From a virus, in the IMG/VR virus record IMGVR_UViG_3300035698_010808, positions 1 to 21,198 of that record: DNA of 21,198 nucleotides. One strand, 5' to 3'. The notes under the pieces were generated by a model. That model made no database searches and had not been told where the DNA came from. It saw nothing but the letters and a program-made list of their open reading frames with translations. The position numbers and the translations under genes are program-made. Numbering within the stretch: the first letter of the stretch is position 1; each line of letters opens with the position of its first letter. Positions 12,466 through 20,700 of this stretch are shown in pieces.

Positions 12466-13313
12466 AGATACTATTCATAACCCCCTGGCCCAATGTATGG
12501 TTGAAGTACTTCAAGCCATTCTTTGAAAGCAAAGGGCATACCTTTGACTTCGATTGCAAACTGCAAGTCAACAAGGTCAACCAGTATGACATCCTAATGT
12601 CAGCCTGGGCAGATGATGGAGTCCGATGGCTTGCCAGCCACCCCAAGCTCTGCCGTAAGTATATCTGCTGGATTCGCTCTTATGAGTTCTGGCATAACAA
12701 CATGGGTAGTATAGACTGGACCAAGTTCGACCGTGTGCTGTTCACCAACAAATACATCATGGAGGCGATGAAGCTGCCTAACGGTGCCATGGTCCACAAT
12801 GCCATAGACCTCCAGAGGGTTCCCTACAAGGAGAAGAAACCGGGTAAGCAGGTTCTGTTCCTAGCCGACCTGAACTTCAAGAAGGGTATCCCCCTCTTAA
12901 TGCAGATAGCTATGAAACTCCCAGACTACACCTTCAACATCTATGGGAACATTGACAGCAAGAGGGACTACCTATACCTCCGCTATTATAACCTTCCCAA
13001 TCTAAAGGTCAGGGGCTATGCCAAAGACATCAACAAGGTATTCGACAGTCACAACTATATTCTATTGTCATCCCCTGTCGAGGGAAACCCCAACTGCATT
13101 ATCGAAGGCATGTCCTCTGGCCTTAAACCAGTAGTTCATCGTTTCGTAGGCAGCGAAGGCCAGTACCCCAAAGACTGCATGTGGGACTCCATAGACCAGG
13201 CAGTAGAAATGCTAACAGACAACAAATATGACAGCAAGTCATACCGCAGATATATAGAAGACAATTATGATATGTGGGAAGTATACAAGAAGCTTGAGGA
13301 GTTATGCATATGA
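12462..13313 (+). CDS. GT4-type glycosyltransferase, 283 aa
   Basis: This GT-B enzyme begins MKILFITPWPNVWLKYFKPF. Its C-terminal domain contains VLFLADLNFKKGIPLL (131-146), a typical start of the donor domain, and SSPVEGNPNCIIEGMSSGLKPVV (203-225). The two Glu of EGNPNCIIE form the E-x7-E motif of retaining GT4 enzymes. It should transfer a sugar from a nucleotide donor. The length is short for GT4, with a reduced N-terminal half. The start overlaps the preceding stop by ATGA and its own TGA overlaps the next ATG in the same way. Confidence 0.85.
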   Translation: MKILFITPWPNVWLKYFKPFFESKGHTFDFDCKLQVNKVNQYDILMSAWADDGVRWLASHPKLCRKYICWIRSYEFWHNNMGSIDWTKFDRVLFTNKYIMEAMKLPNGAMVHNAIDLQRVPYKEKKPGKQVLFLADLNFKKGIPLLMQIAMKLPDYTFNIYGNIDSKRDYLYLRYYNLPNLKVRGYAKDINKVFDSHNYILLSSPVEGNPNCIIEGMSSGLKPVVHRFVGSEGQYPKDCMWDSIDQAVEMLTDNKYDSKSYRRYIEDNYDMWEVYKKLEELCI

Positions 13314-14050
13314 AGATAGCTATAGTAGGTATGGGAGAGATAGGAAAAGCCTTATTCCAAACCCTAATGAAGAGGTGTGCAGAGACAGGTGAATCCTTCA
13401 AGATTATCTGTAAGGACAAGGATGACAATGTAGAGATAGAGCCAGTAGACTACCTCCACATCTGCTATCCCTACACATGGGAATTCACAGACATAACCAA
13501 TAACTACATCAGCCTGTTCAAACCAGCTCTAACCCTAATCCATACGACCACAACTGTAGGAGCTACAGCCAGACTTAAGAGACCAAAGGTCCATTGTCCT
13601 ATAAGGGGACGACATGTCAACCTAGCCGAGGGAATACAGAAATACCCCCTCTTCATAGGGTACGATCACAGTAAGGATTTAGAACTAGCCCAAGACTACT
13701 GTAAAATATGGGCATACAACCCAACCCCAAGTTTCCCATCGGAGTCTACTGAACTGGCGAAGTTGTTGAGCCTGACACAGTACGGATACAACATCGAGTT
13801 CTGGCGATATGCCAAGAGATGCTGTGATGAGTTCAATGTAGACCCCGACAGAATTAAACAATATACACAGACATATAATGACACAATCAAGGAGGTAGAT
13901 GGGGATAACTTCTGTAAGACCATCTTAGAACCCACAGACAAGGCAATTGGAGGTCATTGCGTGACCCCAGCCATGGAGAAGATAAATGAGCAAGTTCCGA
14001 ACAAATCTATTGCAGCGTTCCTGGAGACGAATAAGGAACTCAGTTCGTAG
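13310..14050 (+). CDS. truncated NDP-sugar dehydrogenase-like Rossmann protein, 246 aa
   Basis: The N-terminus IAIVGMGEIGKAL carries the NAD-binding GxGxxG. Further blocks resemble UDP-glucose/UDP-ManNAc 6-dehydrogenases: VDYLHICYP, TLIHTTTTVGATARL (the STV.PG-like region), ELAKLLSLTQYGYNIEF (helix with the family Lys) and AIGGHCVTPA, matching the GGHC(I/L)P motif with the catalytic Cys. The UDP-binding C-terminal domain is missing (about 246 aa versus about 430). I use the ATG at 13310, which forms ATGA with the upstream stop and has GAGGAG eight bases away; an ATG at 13304 is possible. It could oxidise a nucleotide sugar or be a repurposed relative. Confidence 0.65.
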   Translation: MKIAIVGMGEIGKALFQTLMKRCAETGESFKIICKDKDDNVEIEPVDYLHICYPYTWEFTDITNNYISLFKPALTLIHTTTTVGATARLKRPKVHCPIRGRHVNLAEGIQKYPLFIGYDHSKDLELAQDYCKIWAYNPTPSFPSESTELAKLLSLTQYGYNIEFWRYAKRCCDEFNVDPDRIKQYTQTYNDTIKEVDGDNFCKTILEPTDKAIGGHCVTPAMEKINEQVPNKSIAAFLETNKELSS

Positions 14051-14066
14051 CATAGGAGTATTGGCA

Positions 14067-14492
14067 ATGAATGATGTATGGGAATATACCAACATCTACC
14101 CTACAGCCCGGATAGGCCTCAACAACTCTATAGGCAGCTATGTAGAAATAGGCAGTAAGGTTGAGATCGGCAATGACAACCGCATAGGAGCCAAATGCTT
14201 CATACCTGAGGGGGTCTCCATAGGGAACAACTGCTTCATAGGCCCCTGTGTAGTATTCACTAACGACAAGTACCCCCCTGGAGGTAGAGACAAATGGGAG
14301 AACACTTTCGTAGAAGACGGAGCTTCCATTGGTGCAGGTTGCATTATACTCCCCGGGATAACAGTAAAAGAGAACGCACTTATCGGTGCCGGGAGTGTAG
14401 TCACCCACGATGTGCCAAAAGACGAAGTCTGGTACGGGAATCCAGCAAAGAAGATTAGAATAAGAGAAAACAGAACCAAAGGGAGGTTTTAA
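14067..14492 (+). CDS. left-handed beta-helix sugar acyltransferase (WbpD/WlbB-like), 141 aa
   Basis: Hexapeptide repeats run through most of the protein (PTARIGLNNSIGSYVEIGSKVEIGNDNRIGAKC and later EDGASIGAGCIILPGITVKENALIGAGSVV). The insert CFIGPCVVFTNDKYPPGG (57-73) matches the GP.VVFTND.YPR block of WbpD/WlbB/FdtC-type enzymes that acetylate amino sugars on UDP or dTDP. The end VWYGNPAKKIR is typical. I chose the ATG at 14067, which has AGGAG eight bases upstream and lies after the preceding stop. An ATG at 13986 would add 27 unlike residues inside the previous gene. Next to a dehydrogenase-like gene this suggests synthesis of an acylated amino sugar. Confidence 0.85.
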   Translation: MNDVWEYTNIYPTARIGLNNSIGSYVEIGSKVEIGNDNRIGAKCFIPEGVSIGNNCFIGPCVVFTNDKYPPGGRDKWENTFVEDGASIGAGCIILPGITVKENALIGAGSVVTHDVPKDEVWYGNPAKKIRIRENRTKGRF

Positions 14493-15509
14493 GTGAAGCG
14501 AGTCCTCGTTACAAGACTAGGGGCATATGGAGATATGGTTATCATAACCCCTGTGCTAAAGAGACTCAAGGAAGAAGGGAATTACATCATCCTACATACA
14601 GGCAAGAGAGGGAAGGAGCTCCTCGAGCATAGCCCTAATGTAGATGAGTTCATAGCTCATGATGACAATATCCCTATACAGGAATTCCACAAGTATATAG
14701 AAGAACTAAAGAAGAGGATACCACATGATAGGCATATCGACTTTACTGAAAGCCTCGAATGCAATGTCGCACTTCATCCGATCGGACCTCGCTACATTTA
14801 CCCTAAAGAAGAACGGCGAGACCATTGTGACAGAAACTACTATGATGTCACACTCGAATGGGCCGGATACAAGGCAACTCCAGTTCGACCAGAGCTACAT
14901 TTTACCCCAAAGGAAGAGGCTGATTCTCTATCATTACTTAAACGAACAGACTTTAACATCCTCTGGTCTATGTCGGGTTCTGGAAGACAAAAGGTCTACC
15001 CTTGGGTTGACTACGTTATGGGAGAAATTCTAAAGAACTACTCCAATGTCACTATCACTACAGTTGGGGATGAGAAGTGCCAGCTCTTGGAGAGCCTTAT
15101 CGACAAGAAGATAAACAACCTGGCTGGTCGTATCGGCATTCGGCAAGCCATGTGTATGACTAGATATGCTGACTTGGTGATTGCCCCTGATACCGGTCTC
15201 CTCCATGCAGCTGGGTGCTATGACACCCCTAAGATAGGGTTGCTAGGGCACACCACAATCAAGAACATTACCCAACATTTCGCTAATGACTATAGCCTAG
15301 AAGCAAAGTGTGCCTGTGCACCATGCTTCAGACTAATTTACGACCATGGGATTCAGTGCCCAATAGATGTAGTCACCGGAGCAGCCTGGTGCATGGCAGT
15401 GGGGTTAACCCCAGAAAGGTTATATGACAGATTCAAAGAAGTCTACAGCAGTTCAAGCAGAGCCATCGAAGCAAATATTCCCTCTGAAGTGCCCAGTATG
15501 CAGAGTTGA
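14493..15509 (+). CDS. glycosyltransferase family 9 (heptosyltransferase-like), 338 aa
   Basis: This is clearly a GT9 enzyme. The N-terminus has VTRLGAYGDMVIITPVLKRLK (6-26), the RLGA.GD....TP signature. The C-terminal donor domain has ADLVIAPDTGLLHAAGCYDTPKIGLLGHT (226-254), with the DTG..H.A block. GT9 enzymes add heptose or related sugars to LPS core and other glycans. A cysteine cluster (C273, C275, C278, C289, C300) near the C-terminus could bind metal, which is less usual. The start is GTG with GGGAGG upstream. The last 86 nt overlap the next gene in another frame. Confidence 0.9.
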   Translation: MKRVLVTRLGAYGDMVIITPVLKRLKEEGNYIILHTGKRGKELLEHSPNVDEFIAHDDNIPIQEFHKYIEELKKRIPHDRHIDFTESLECNVALHPIGPRYIYPKEERRDHCDRNYYDVTLEWAGYKATPVRPELHFTPKEEADSLSLLKRTDFNILWSMSGSGRQKVYPWVDYVMGEILKNYSNVTITTVGDEKCQLLESLIDKKINNLAGRIGIRQAMCMTRYADLVIAPDTGLLHAAGCYDTPKIGLLGHTTIKNITQHFANDYSLEAKCACAPCFRLIYDHGIQCPIDVVTGAAWCMAVGLTPERLYDRFKEVYSSSSRAIEANIPSEVPSMQS

Positions 15510-16254
15510 TACCAACTATGTCTACCTAGTGCATGAGTCAAAGGAGAAGCAAGATGCTGTCTGGTACCGCTGTGCATGTGGATGCATATTCCAGTCAGAA
15601 CTCCCATCCCATGACCAGTACAACGCCAAATACCTAGCAAACTACATATCAGGTAAGGAGTTTGATGTAAGGAGCATCCATGCCTCCCGCACCTATGTCA
15701 ATATGATAGAGGAACTCACCTACGGCAGGATGATGCTAGACGTAGGCTTTAACTCCCCAACTGTAATGAAGTTCTATGAGGAGAGAGGCTGGATAACCTA
15801 TGGGATAGATGTCAACCCCACCATCACAGGTACAGGGAATGTCTACAAAGGGGATTTCATGACCTATGACTTCCAACCCCATACATCTGATAAGGAACTA
15901 GCCAAGTTCATCAAGGAAAAGGACATCAAACGCACATTTGACTTCATATACATGTCACATGTCTTTGAACACTTCAACAACCCAATAGAAGCTATAGGTA
16001 GAATATATGACCTCTTATCGCCAGATGGGGTCGTCTTCATCTCAACACCAGATATAGATTTTATACAAAAAACAGGAGTGAGAGACTTTCCCCACTGGCG
16101 TAAGCGAGAACACTACGTAATGTGGAGTGAAGATGCTCTGAACAGAGAGTTCGAGCGTCAAGGCTTTAAGCGTATTATGAGTAGACGGAATTTCGCATCA
16201 CGATATATGTCATGGTACGATATTCACGCAATTTACCAAAAAAGATTCTTTTAA
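15424..16254 (+). CDS. zinc-ribbon SAM methyltransferase, 276 aa
   Basis: The N-terminal zinc ribbon (CPVC at 23-26, CACGC at 50-54) is followed by a Methyltransf_23-like domain: MLDVGFN (104-110, motif I with an unusual F in place of the second Gly), GIDVNP (127-132), FDFIYMSHVFEHFNNP (172-187) and LLSPDGVVFISTPD (197-210), then REHYVMWSEDALNREFERQGF. Such ribbon-methyltransferases are common in sugar-modification clusters. The ATG at 15424 (AAAGG four bases upstream) makes an 86-nt overlap with the GT9 gene. A later non-ATG start near the ribbon cannot be excluded. The next gene follows after AAAGGAGG. Confidence 0.85.
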   Translation: MTDSKKSTAVQAEPSKQIFPLKCPVCRVDTNYVYLVHESKEKQDAVWYRCACGCIFQSELPSHDQYNAKYLANYISGKEFDVRSIHASRTYVNMIEELTYGRMMLDVGFNSPTVMKFYEERGWITYGIDVNPTITGTGNVYKGDFMTYDFQPHTSDKELAKFIKEKDIKRTFDFIYMSHVFEHFNNPIEAIGRIYDLLSPDGVVFISTPDIDFIQKTGVRDFPHWRKREHYVMWSEDALNREFERQGFKRIMSRRNFASRYMSWYDIHAIYQKRFF

Positions 16255-16265
16255 AGGAGGAACAA

Positions 16266-16688
16266 ATGAGTTTCGCATCTCAAACATGGACAATAGACAC
16301 ATCAAGTAGCCCTTGGGTAACAATCGAAGGGGATCACCTGACATTAGCAGACACATCCCAAACAGTAAGTTTCACAGCTACAGACACAGGGGATGGAGGG
16401 GTATACTTTGGAGTAGCAGGTACTTCTATAGCCTTATCTGATGGCCGCAACCTAATCATTGATGGGGATAGAGCTAAGGTTAACTTCCAAGTAGAAGCAG
16501 ATGGGACAGTAACAAACCCTGGTTCATTATTTGCCAGAATAGATGGCGAGAGACTTTTAGAAGTCAAAATAGTAACTATGTCCATCACTGATGCTGATGC
16601 TGTTGGAGCAAATAACATAACCAACATAACATTCGAGTACCCTGGCCTTCCTTGGCAGTGGAGTTGGGTAAACATTAACACAGCTTAG
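16266..16688 (+). CDS. probable virion protein, beta-rich, 140 aa
   Basis: No family is recognised. The start at 16266 follows a perfect AAAGGAGGAACAA site; an upstream in-frame ATG at 16212 would run through the previous gene. The protein is Thr/Ser/Gly/Asp-rich with alternating hydrophobic residues (TVSFTATDTGDGGVYFGVAGTSIALSDGRNLIIDGD), suggesting a beta-sandwich of the Ig-like or virion surface type. The end is Trp-rich (PGLPWQWSWVNINTA). Its strong ribosome site, and composition like the decoration candidate at 10549, support an abundant structural role, returning to virion genes after the glycan cassette. Confidence 0.65.
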   Translation: MSFASQTWTIDTSSSPWVTIEGDHLTLADTSQTVSFTATDTGDGGVYFGVAGTSIALSDGRNLIIDGDRAKVNFQVEADGTVTNPGSLFARIDGERLLEVKIVTMSITDADAVGANNITNITFEYPGLPWQWSWVNINTA

Positions 16689-16696
16689 GAGGCTTT

Positions 16697-17326
16697 ATGT
16701 GGTTAAATCAACTTCCTGATACTATAAAGATTCAAGATGTACTGGCATGGTATGACGGGATAGGACCTGCTGACCGCAAGACCAAGGAAACCCCTACCAG
16801 AGCTTCCATAGTAGATGGGGCCTTAGCTCATGGGGGCAGATGGCTTGAGTTCGATGGAGCAGACTCCAAGATCACCTATGCTAGTGAGATGTTGGGAACA
16901 GGACCCCTCACCCTTATGGCATGGATACTAGTCACAACCCATGGTGAAGGCAATACTGGTAGAATATGCGACAATGGCAAGACTCTTTTTGCTGTATCTG
17001 ATGACAGTGACAGATTAGTGTTTTCCAGCAGTGGTGGAGGGTCTACTGCTTTAGGGGGCACTAACGGGATAGTAGATGGTGGAGAATACTTTATTTGTAT
17101 GACCCGTGACACTACTGGTGCATCTACAAACATGTATATAGATGGAGTTCTTAGTGGTGTCGCTGACCAGAATAGCGGAACACCTGCCGCTGGGAGTACA
17201 TTGCTAATAATAGGAAATAACAGCGCTGTGTCAGCAACATTTGATGGTAGCATAGCCAACTTCATAGCTGTCAAAGGAGTACTGACTCCAGACCAGATAA
17301 GACAGGTATATAACGAACATAAATAG
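16697..17326 (+). CDS. LamG/concanavalin-A-like lectin domain virion protein, 209 aa
   Basis: A single jelly-roll domain is read from RWLEFDGADSKITYASEMLGTGPLTLMAWILV (48-79), through RLVFSSSGGGSTALGG and GEYFICMTRDTTGASTNMYIDGVLSG, to GSIANFIAVKGVLTPDQIRQVYNEHK at the end. This order and the closing F..VKGVLT..QI...Y are typical of the LamG-type concanavalin-A-like superfamily. Such domains in phage virions usually bind carbohydrate on the host surface or decorate the capsid. The ribosome site GGAGGC lies seven bases upstream. It sits between two small structural proteins, directly after the sugar-modification genes. Confidence 0.85.
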   Translation: MWLNQLPDTIKIQDVLAWYDGIGPADRKTKETPTRASIVDGALAHGGRWLEFDGADSKITYASEMLGTGPLTLMAWILVTTHGEGNTGRICDNGKTLFAVSDDSDRLVFSSSGGGSTALGGTNGIVDGGEYFICMTRDTTGASTNMYIDGVLSGVADQNSGTPAAGSTLLIIGNNSAVSATFDGSIANFIAVKGVLTPDQIRQVYNEHK

Positions 17327-17334
17327 GAGCTATT

Positions 17335-17724
17335 ATGGCAGGTCCAGTAAAAATAGAAGGTGGGAACATTGATGGGGTCGATAACAGAGGCCATCACGCC
17401 CAGGTAGATAAATGGGGCAACCTCTATGTCAGAGAAGGGGTCTATAAGGCAGATAACAAGGTCTATGAAGACGCCTCCTTTGTCACTGGGGACTCCCCTC
17501 AGACCCATGACTTCAATGCTGATAGAGGACGGAACGCAGTAGACGGCTACATCATCTGTGACGGAGTAGGCAACATCCAAGTAGACATATCCCGTGACGG
17601 CATCTCCTATGGGGAGAAATGGACTATGAAGAAGGGGGAGAGAGTCAATCTTCTCCACTTCGACCTAGATAAGATCCGGATAACTTGGGTGCAAGATTCG
17701 GCATATCGGATCAACCTTATATAG
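17335..17724 (+). CDS. probable small virion/tail protein, 129 aa
   Basis: No family is recognised. It starts MAGPVKIEGGNIDGVDNRGHHAQVDKWGNLYVREG, a pattern seen in small phage baseplate or neck-fibre proteins (a KI.GG..DG......D..GNL.V turn). It ends with a beta-rich segment (GNIQVDISRDGISYGEKWTMKKGERVNLLHFDLDKIRITWVQDSAYRINLI) that resembles a bead or sandwich domain measuring one noise-like value per strand. AGGAG eight bases upstream overlaps the previous TAG. Its place just before the fibre gene suggests an adaptor between particle and fibre; this is inference. Confidence 0.6.
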   Translation: MAGPVKIEGGNIDGVDNRGHHAQVDKWGNLYVREGVYKADNKVYEDASFVTGDSPQTHDFNADRGRNAVDGYIICDGVGNIQVDISRDGISYGEKWTMKKGERVNLLHFDLDKIRITWVQDSAYRINLI

Positions 17725-17731
17725 GATAACT

Positions 17732-20700
17732 ATGGATATAGAGTTTAGAAGTCTTTTAGAATCAATAGCATTTAACGACCTATCTGACATGCCCGGGGGT
17801 AACATTACAGTCGGGGTAGTCACTGCGGCTGGGGGATTCACCACAGAATCCTATCAGAGTGCAGGTATTGAGCTTGGGGTAGGTAGTAGTAGCTTCTGGG
17901 GTACACAATACCCAAGTATGCTGATTCGTACAGGTGGTGCGGCTAGTGATGGGTATGTAGGTATACTTGCCGGACTATCAGGTGTAGACCCCTGGATGCA
18001 ATGGACTACTGGAAAGAAGATGCGGTTTGGTGTAGGCGGTGCGGCTAATAACATCAGTTCTGGTGGTGGTTTTGACCATATAATGAGCATAGGTACAGCA
18101 GGGGTAGAGTTTGATTCTTGGTATAGCCTTACAGGTACACAGCTCTTGATGGAATGGGATAGTGGGAATAGTGTCATAGATGCTCAGGCTAATGATATTA
18201 CAACAACAGGCAAAGCAACTGTTAATCAATTACAAATAGATTTAGATGTTACCAGTGGTCTAGTACCTTCCGCACAATATACTTATGATTTAGGAGCTAA
18301 TGGATTTGAATGGAACGAAATACATTCTGGTGAGATTTTTAATGGTGGTGCAATTAGGTCGTTTGATTTGGCAGCAGACCAATACTGGAACCAAGCTATA
18401 ACTAATATGTGGGGTTCAACTGATGGAAGTGGTAACTTTACTTTTGAGGGTGATATTACTACCACAGGAGAAGTATATATTAACCATGATGAAAGTCAGG
18501 ATGAAGGACAATATACTGCTCTAAAAACCCACTTTACAGTTAGTTCCATCTCTGGTGATACAGCTGGAATCTTTTATAATTATGATTGCGTTACTCAAAC
18601 TGGAGACCAAGAAATTAATTATACAGGGTCTTTAGTAGGAGTTGTCGGAGATGCTAAAAGTTATGTAACTGCTGGGTATACTACAGCACAGCTAATTGGT
18701 GTAAAGGCAATAAATACTGTTTCGTTTAGTGGTACTACTTCTGAAGTTATTGGATTTGACTCTACTATGACAGCTCAATTTGGCGGTATCGTAACCGTTG
18801 GGAAAGGATTACAGGTCGGTAATAAAGTTGGTACTGTTGTTGGTGGCACATATGACACTTACTATGGGATATATATTGCTGCTGCCCTTCAAGGAACTAC
18901 GAAGTATGCTGTCTTTGACGCTTCTGGTGAAGATTGGGAGTTAGGGGCTTCTGCTTTTACCACTACAGGTGTTGGAAAATTTGGTGGTGGTTCAATCTTT
19001 TCAGGAACATCCTTCCCAGTTTTAACAGTCCAAAGGGTTGCGAGTGGTGGTGGAACTTATGGTGCTATGACACTTGATAGAAGGATGGCAGCAGGCAACG
19101 CTGTTAACGGTTTTGGTATAGGGCAATATTTTAGATTAACAGATGGTGGAGGTACACACGATAATTTTGCAGGATTTATGGGAGCTAGATGGGCAAGTGC
19201 TACAGCAGGATCAGAAACAGGGGAACTTGTTTTTACTCCTGCAAAAGATAGTAATGACCCATATAACGATACTCCTACTTTATTACTAACAGCTACTACA
19301 GCAGGTGGCAATAAAACAATTACTATAGATAGTGATAATAAGCTGTATGCAAGTAGTGGGACATTTGATTTTGATGATGACATACTTACGACTACAGGAG
19401 ATGTGACTGCGACTGAGTTCTTATCTAACCTATACAGTTCGGCTGATGGTGCATTGGATATGGATATAGGAACTAATGGTGTGTTTGACTTCAGGTTCGC
19501 CACTACAAGTCTACTCACTATAAACGCCTTTGCTGCAGAAGCAACCTTCAATCTGCTTGATGTCAATACCAACCAGAATATTATAGCACAGACTGATACT
19601 GGGTACATCGCTTGTGGGGTAGCTAAGGACCTAAGAATGTACTGGAATGGCTCAGGAGGCATGATAGACCCTCGTATCACAAGTGTATCCACAGGGTTGA
19701 AGATAGGTATAGGGACTAATAGTACCGCCGCAGAGATACTTGATGTAACAGGGCATTTGAACTTTGACCAAGTGACTAATGCTTCAACATTAGGATTAGC
19801 ATGGGAAGCGGGGTTATCAGAAACAGGAAGCGGGAGTAGTTTCGCAGGTGGTGAATACCACTATGATATCCACTTCGTATGTAATGATGGTACTTCCGAC
19901 ACAATAGACAGTAATACCTATCAACCAGATATAACCATATCGGCTGGCTCAAACATTAACCACACAGACATACCTATATCTCCTGACCCAAGAGTTACAG
20001 GGAGGGTTATTTACAGAACGCTTGTTAATGGTTTATACTTCCAAGCTAAACCAGTTCATACGATATCGAATAATACAGAGACAGAATGGGTTGATGATGG
20101 TACAGACACGCCAACAGGGGCAACGAATTACAGATTCCCCAACACTTCAGCAGGAATAGTAAAGGCTAATGGTACAAACATAATGCAGGTTGACCAATGG
20201 GTAACTGCTTTTGGTTATCGTGCATTGGAAAGTCTTAATGGTGGATATGATAATGTTGGGGTCGGGTCACAGGCAGGTGGGTCAATCACAACAGGAGCAA
20301 ATAATATTTGTATTGGTACAGCAGCGAATGAGGAGGTTTCAACAACAAGTAATAATATAGCTATCGGGTATTCAGCGAATGGTAATAACAGGGGTTCTCG
20401 GAATGTAGCTATCGGTAGTTACGCTTGTAGACTATATTCAAATGGGTCTACTAATAACTATAATGTTGGTGTTGGTGAAAGGACGTTATATTTATTAGAC
20501 GATGGAGACAGTAGAAACACAGCCATAGGTCACAGAGCAGGTTATCAATCCTCTGGTGAAGATAATGTATTTGTTGGCTACCAAGCGGGGCATGGTGCGG
20601 CAAGACGAGCGATTGGGGATGACAACATCATCATAGGTAGCTTGACAGCAGACAACATTGGGGTAGGTGCGGCTCGTAATATTATTATGGGAGCGAACCT

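Noticed and set aside
11016-16254. Cassette as a chimeric assembly join with bacterial chromosome
   Set aside because: The genes are co-oriented, tightly overlapping and unusually short for bacterial homologues, and phage structural genes continue on both sides with the same ribosome-site style.
16876-17658. 260-aa frame on the minus strand
   Set aside because: It is antisense to the lectin-like and following genes, both of which have good ribosome sites and recognisable or coherent products.
19057-19692. 211-aa frame on the minus strand
   Set aside because: It is antisense to the long fibre frame; the repetitive beta-rich codons leave the opposite strand open by composition.
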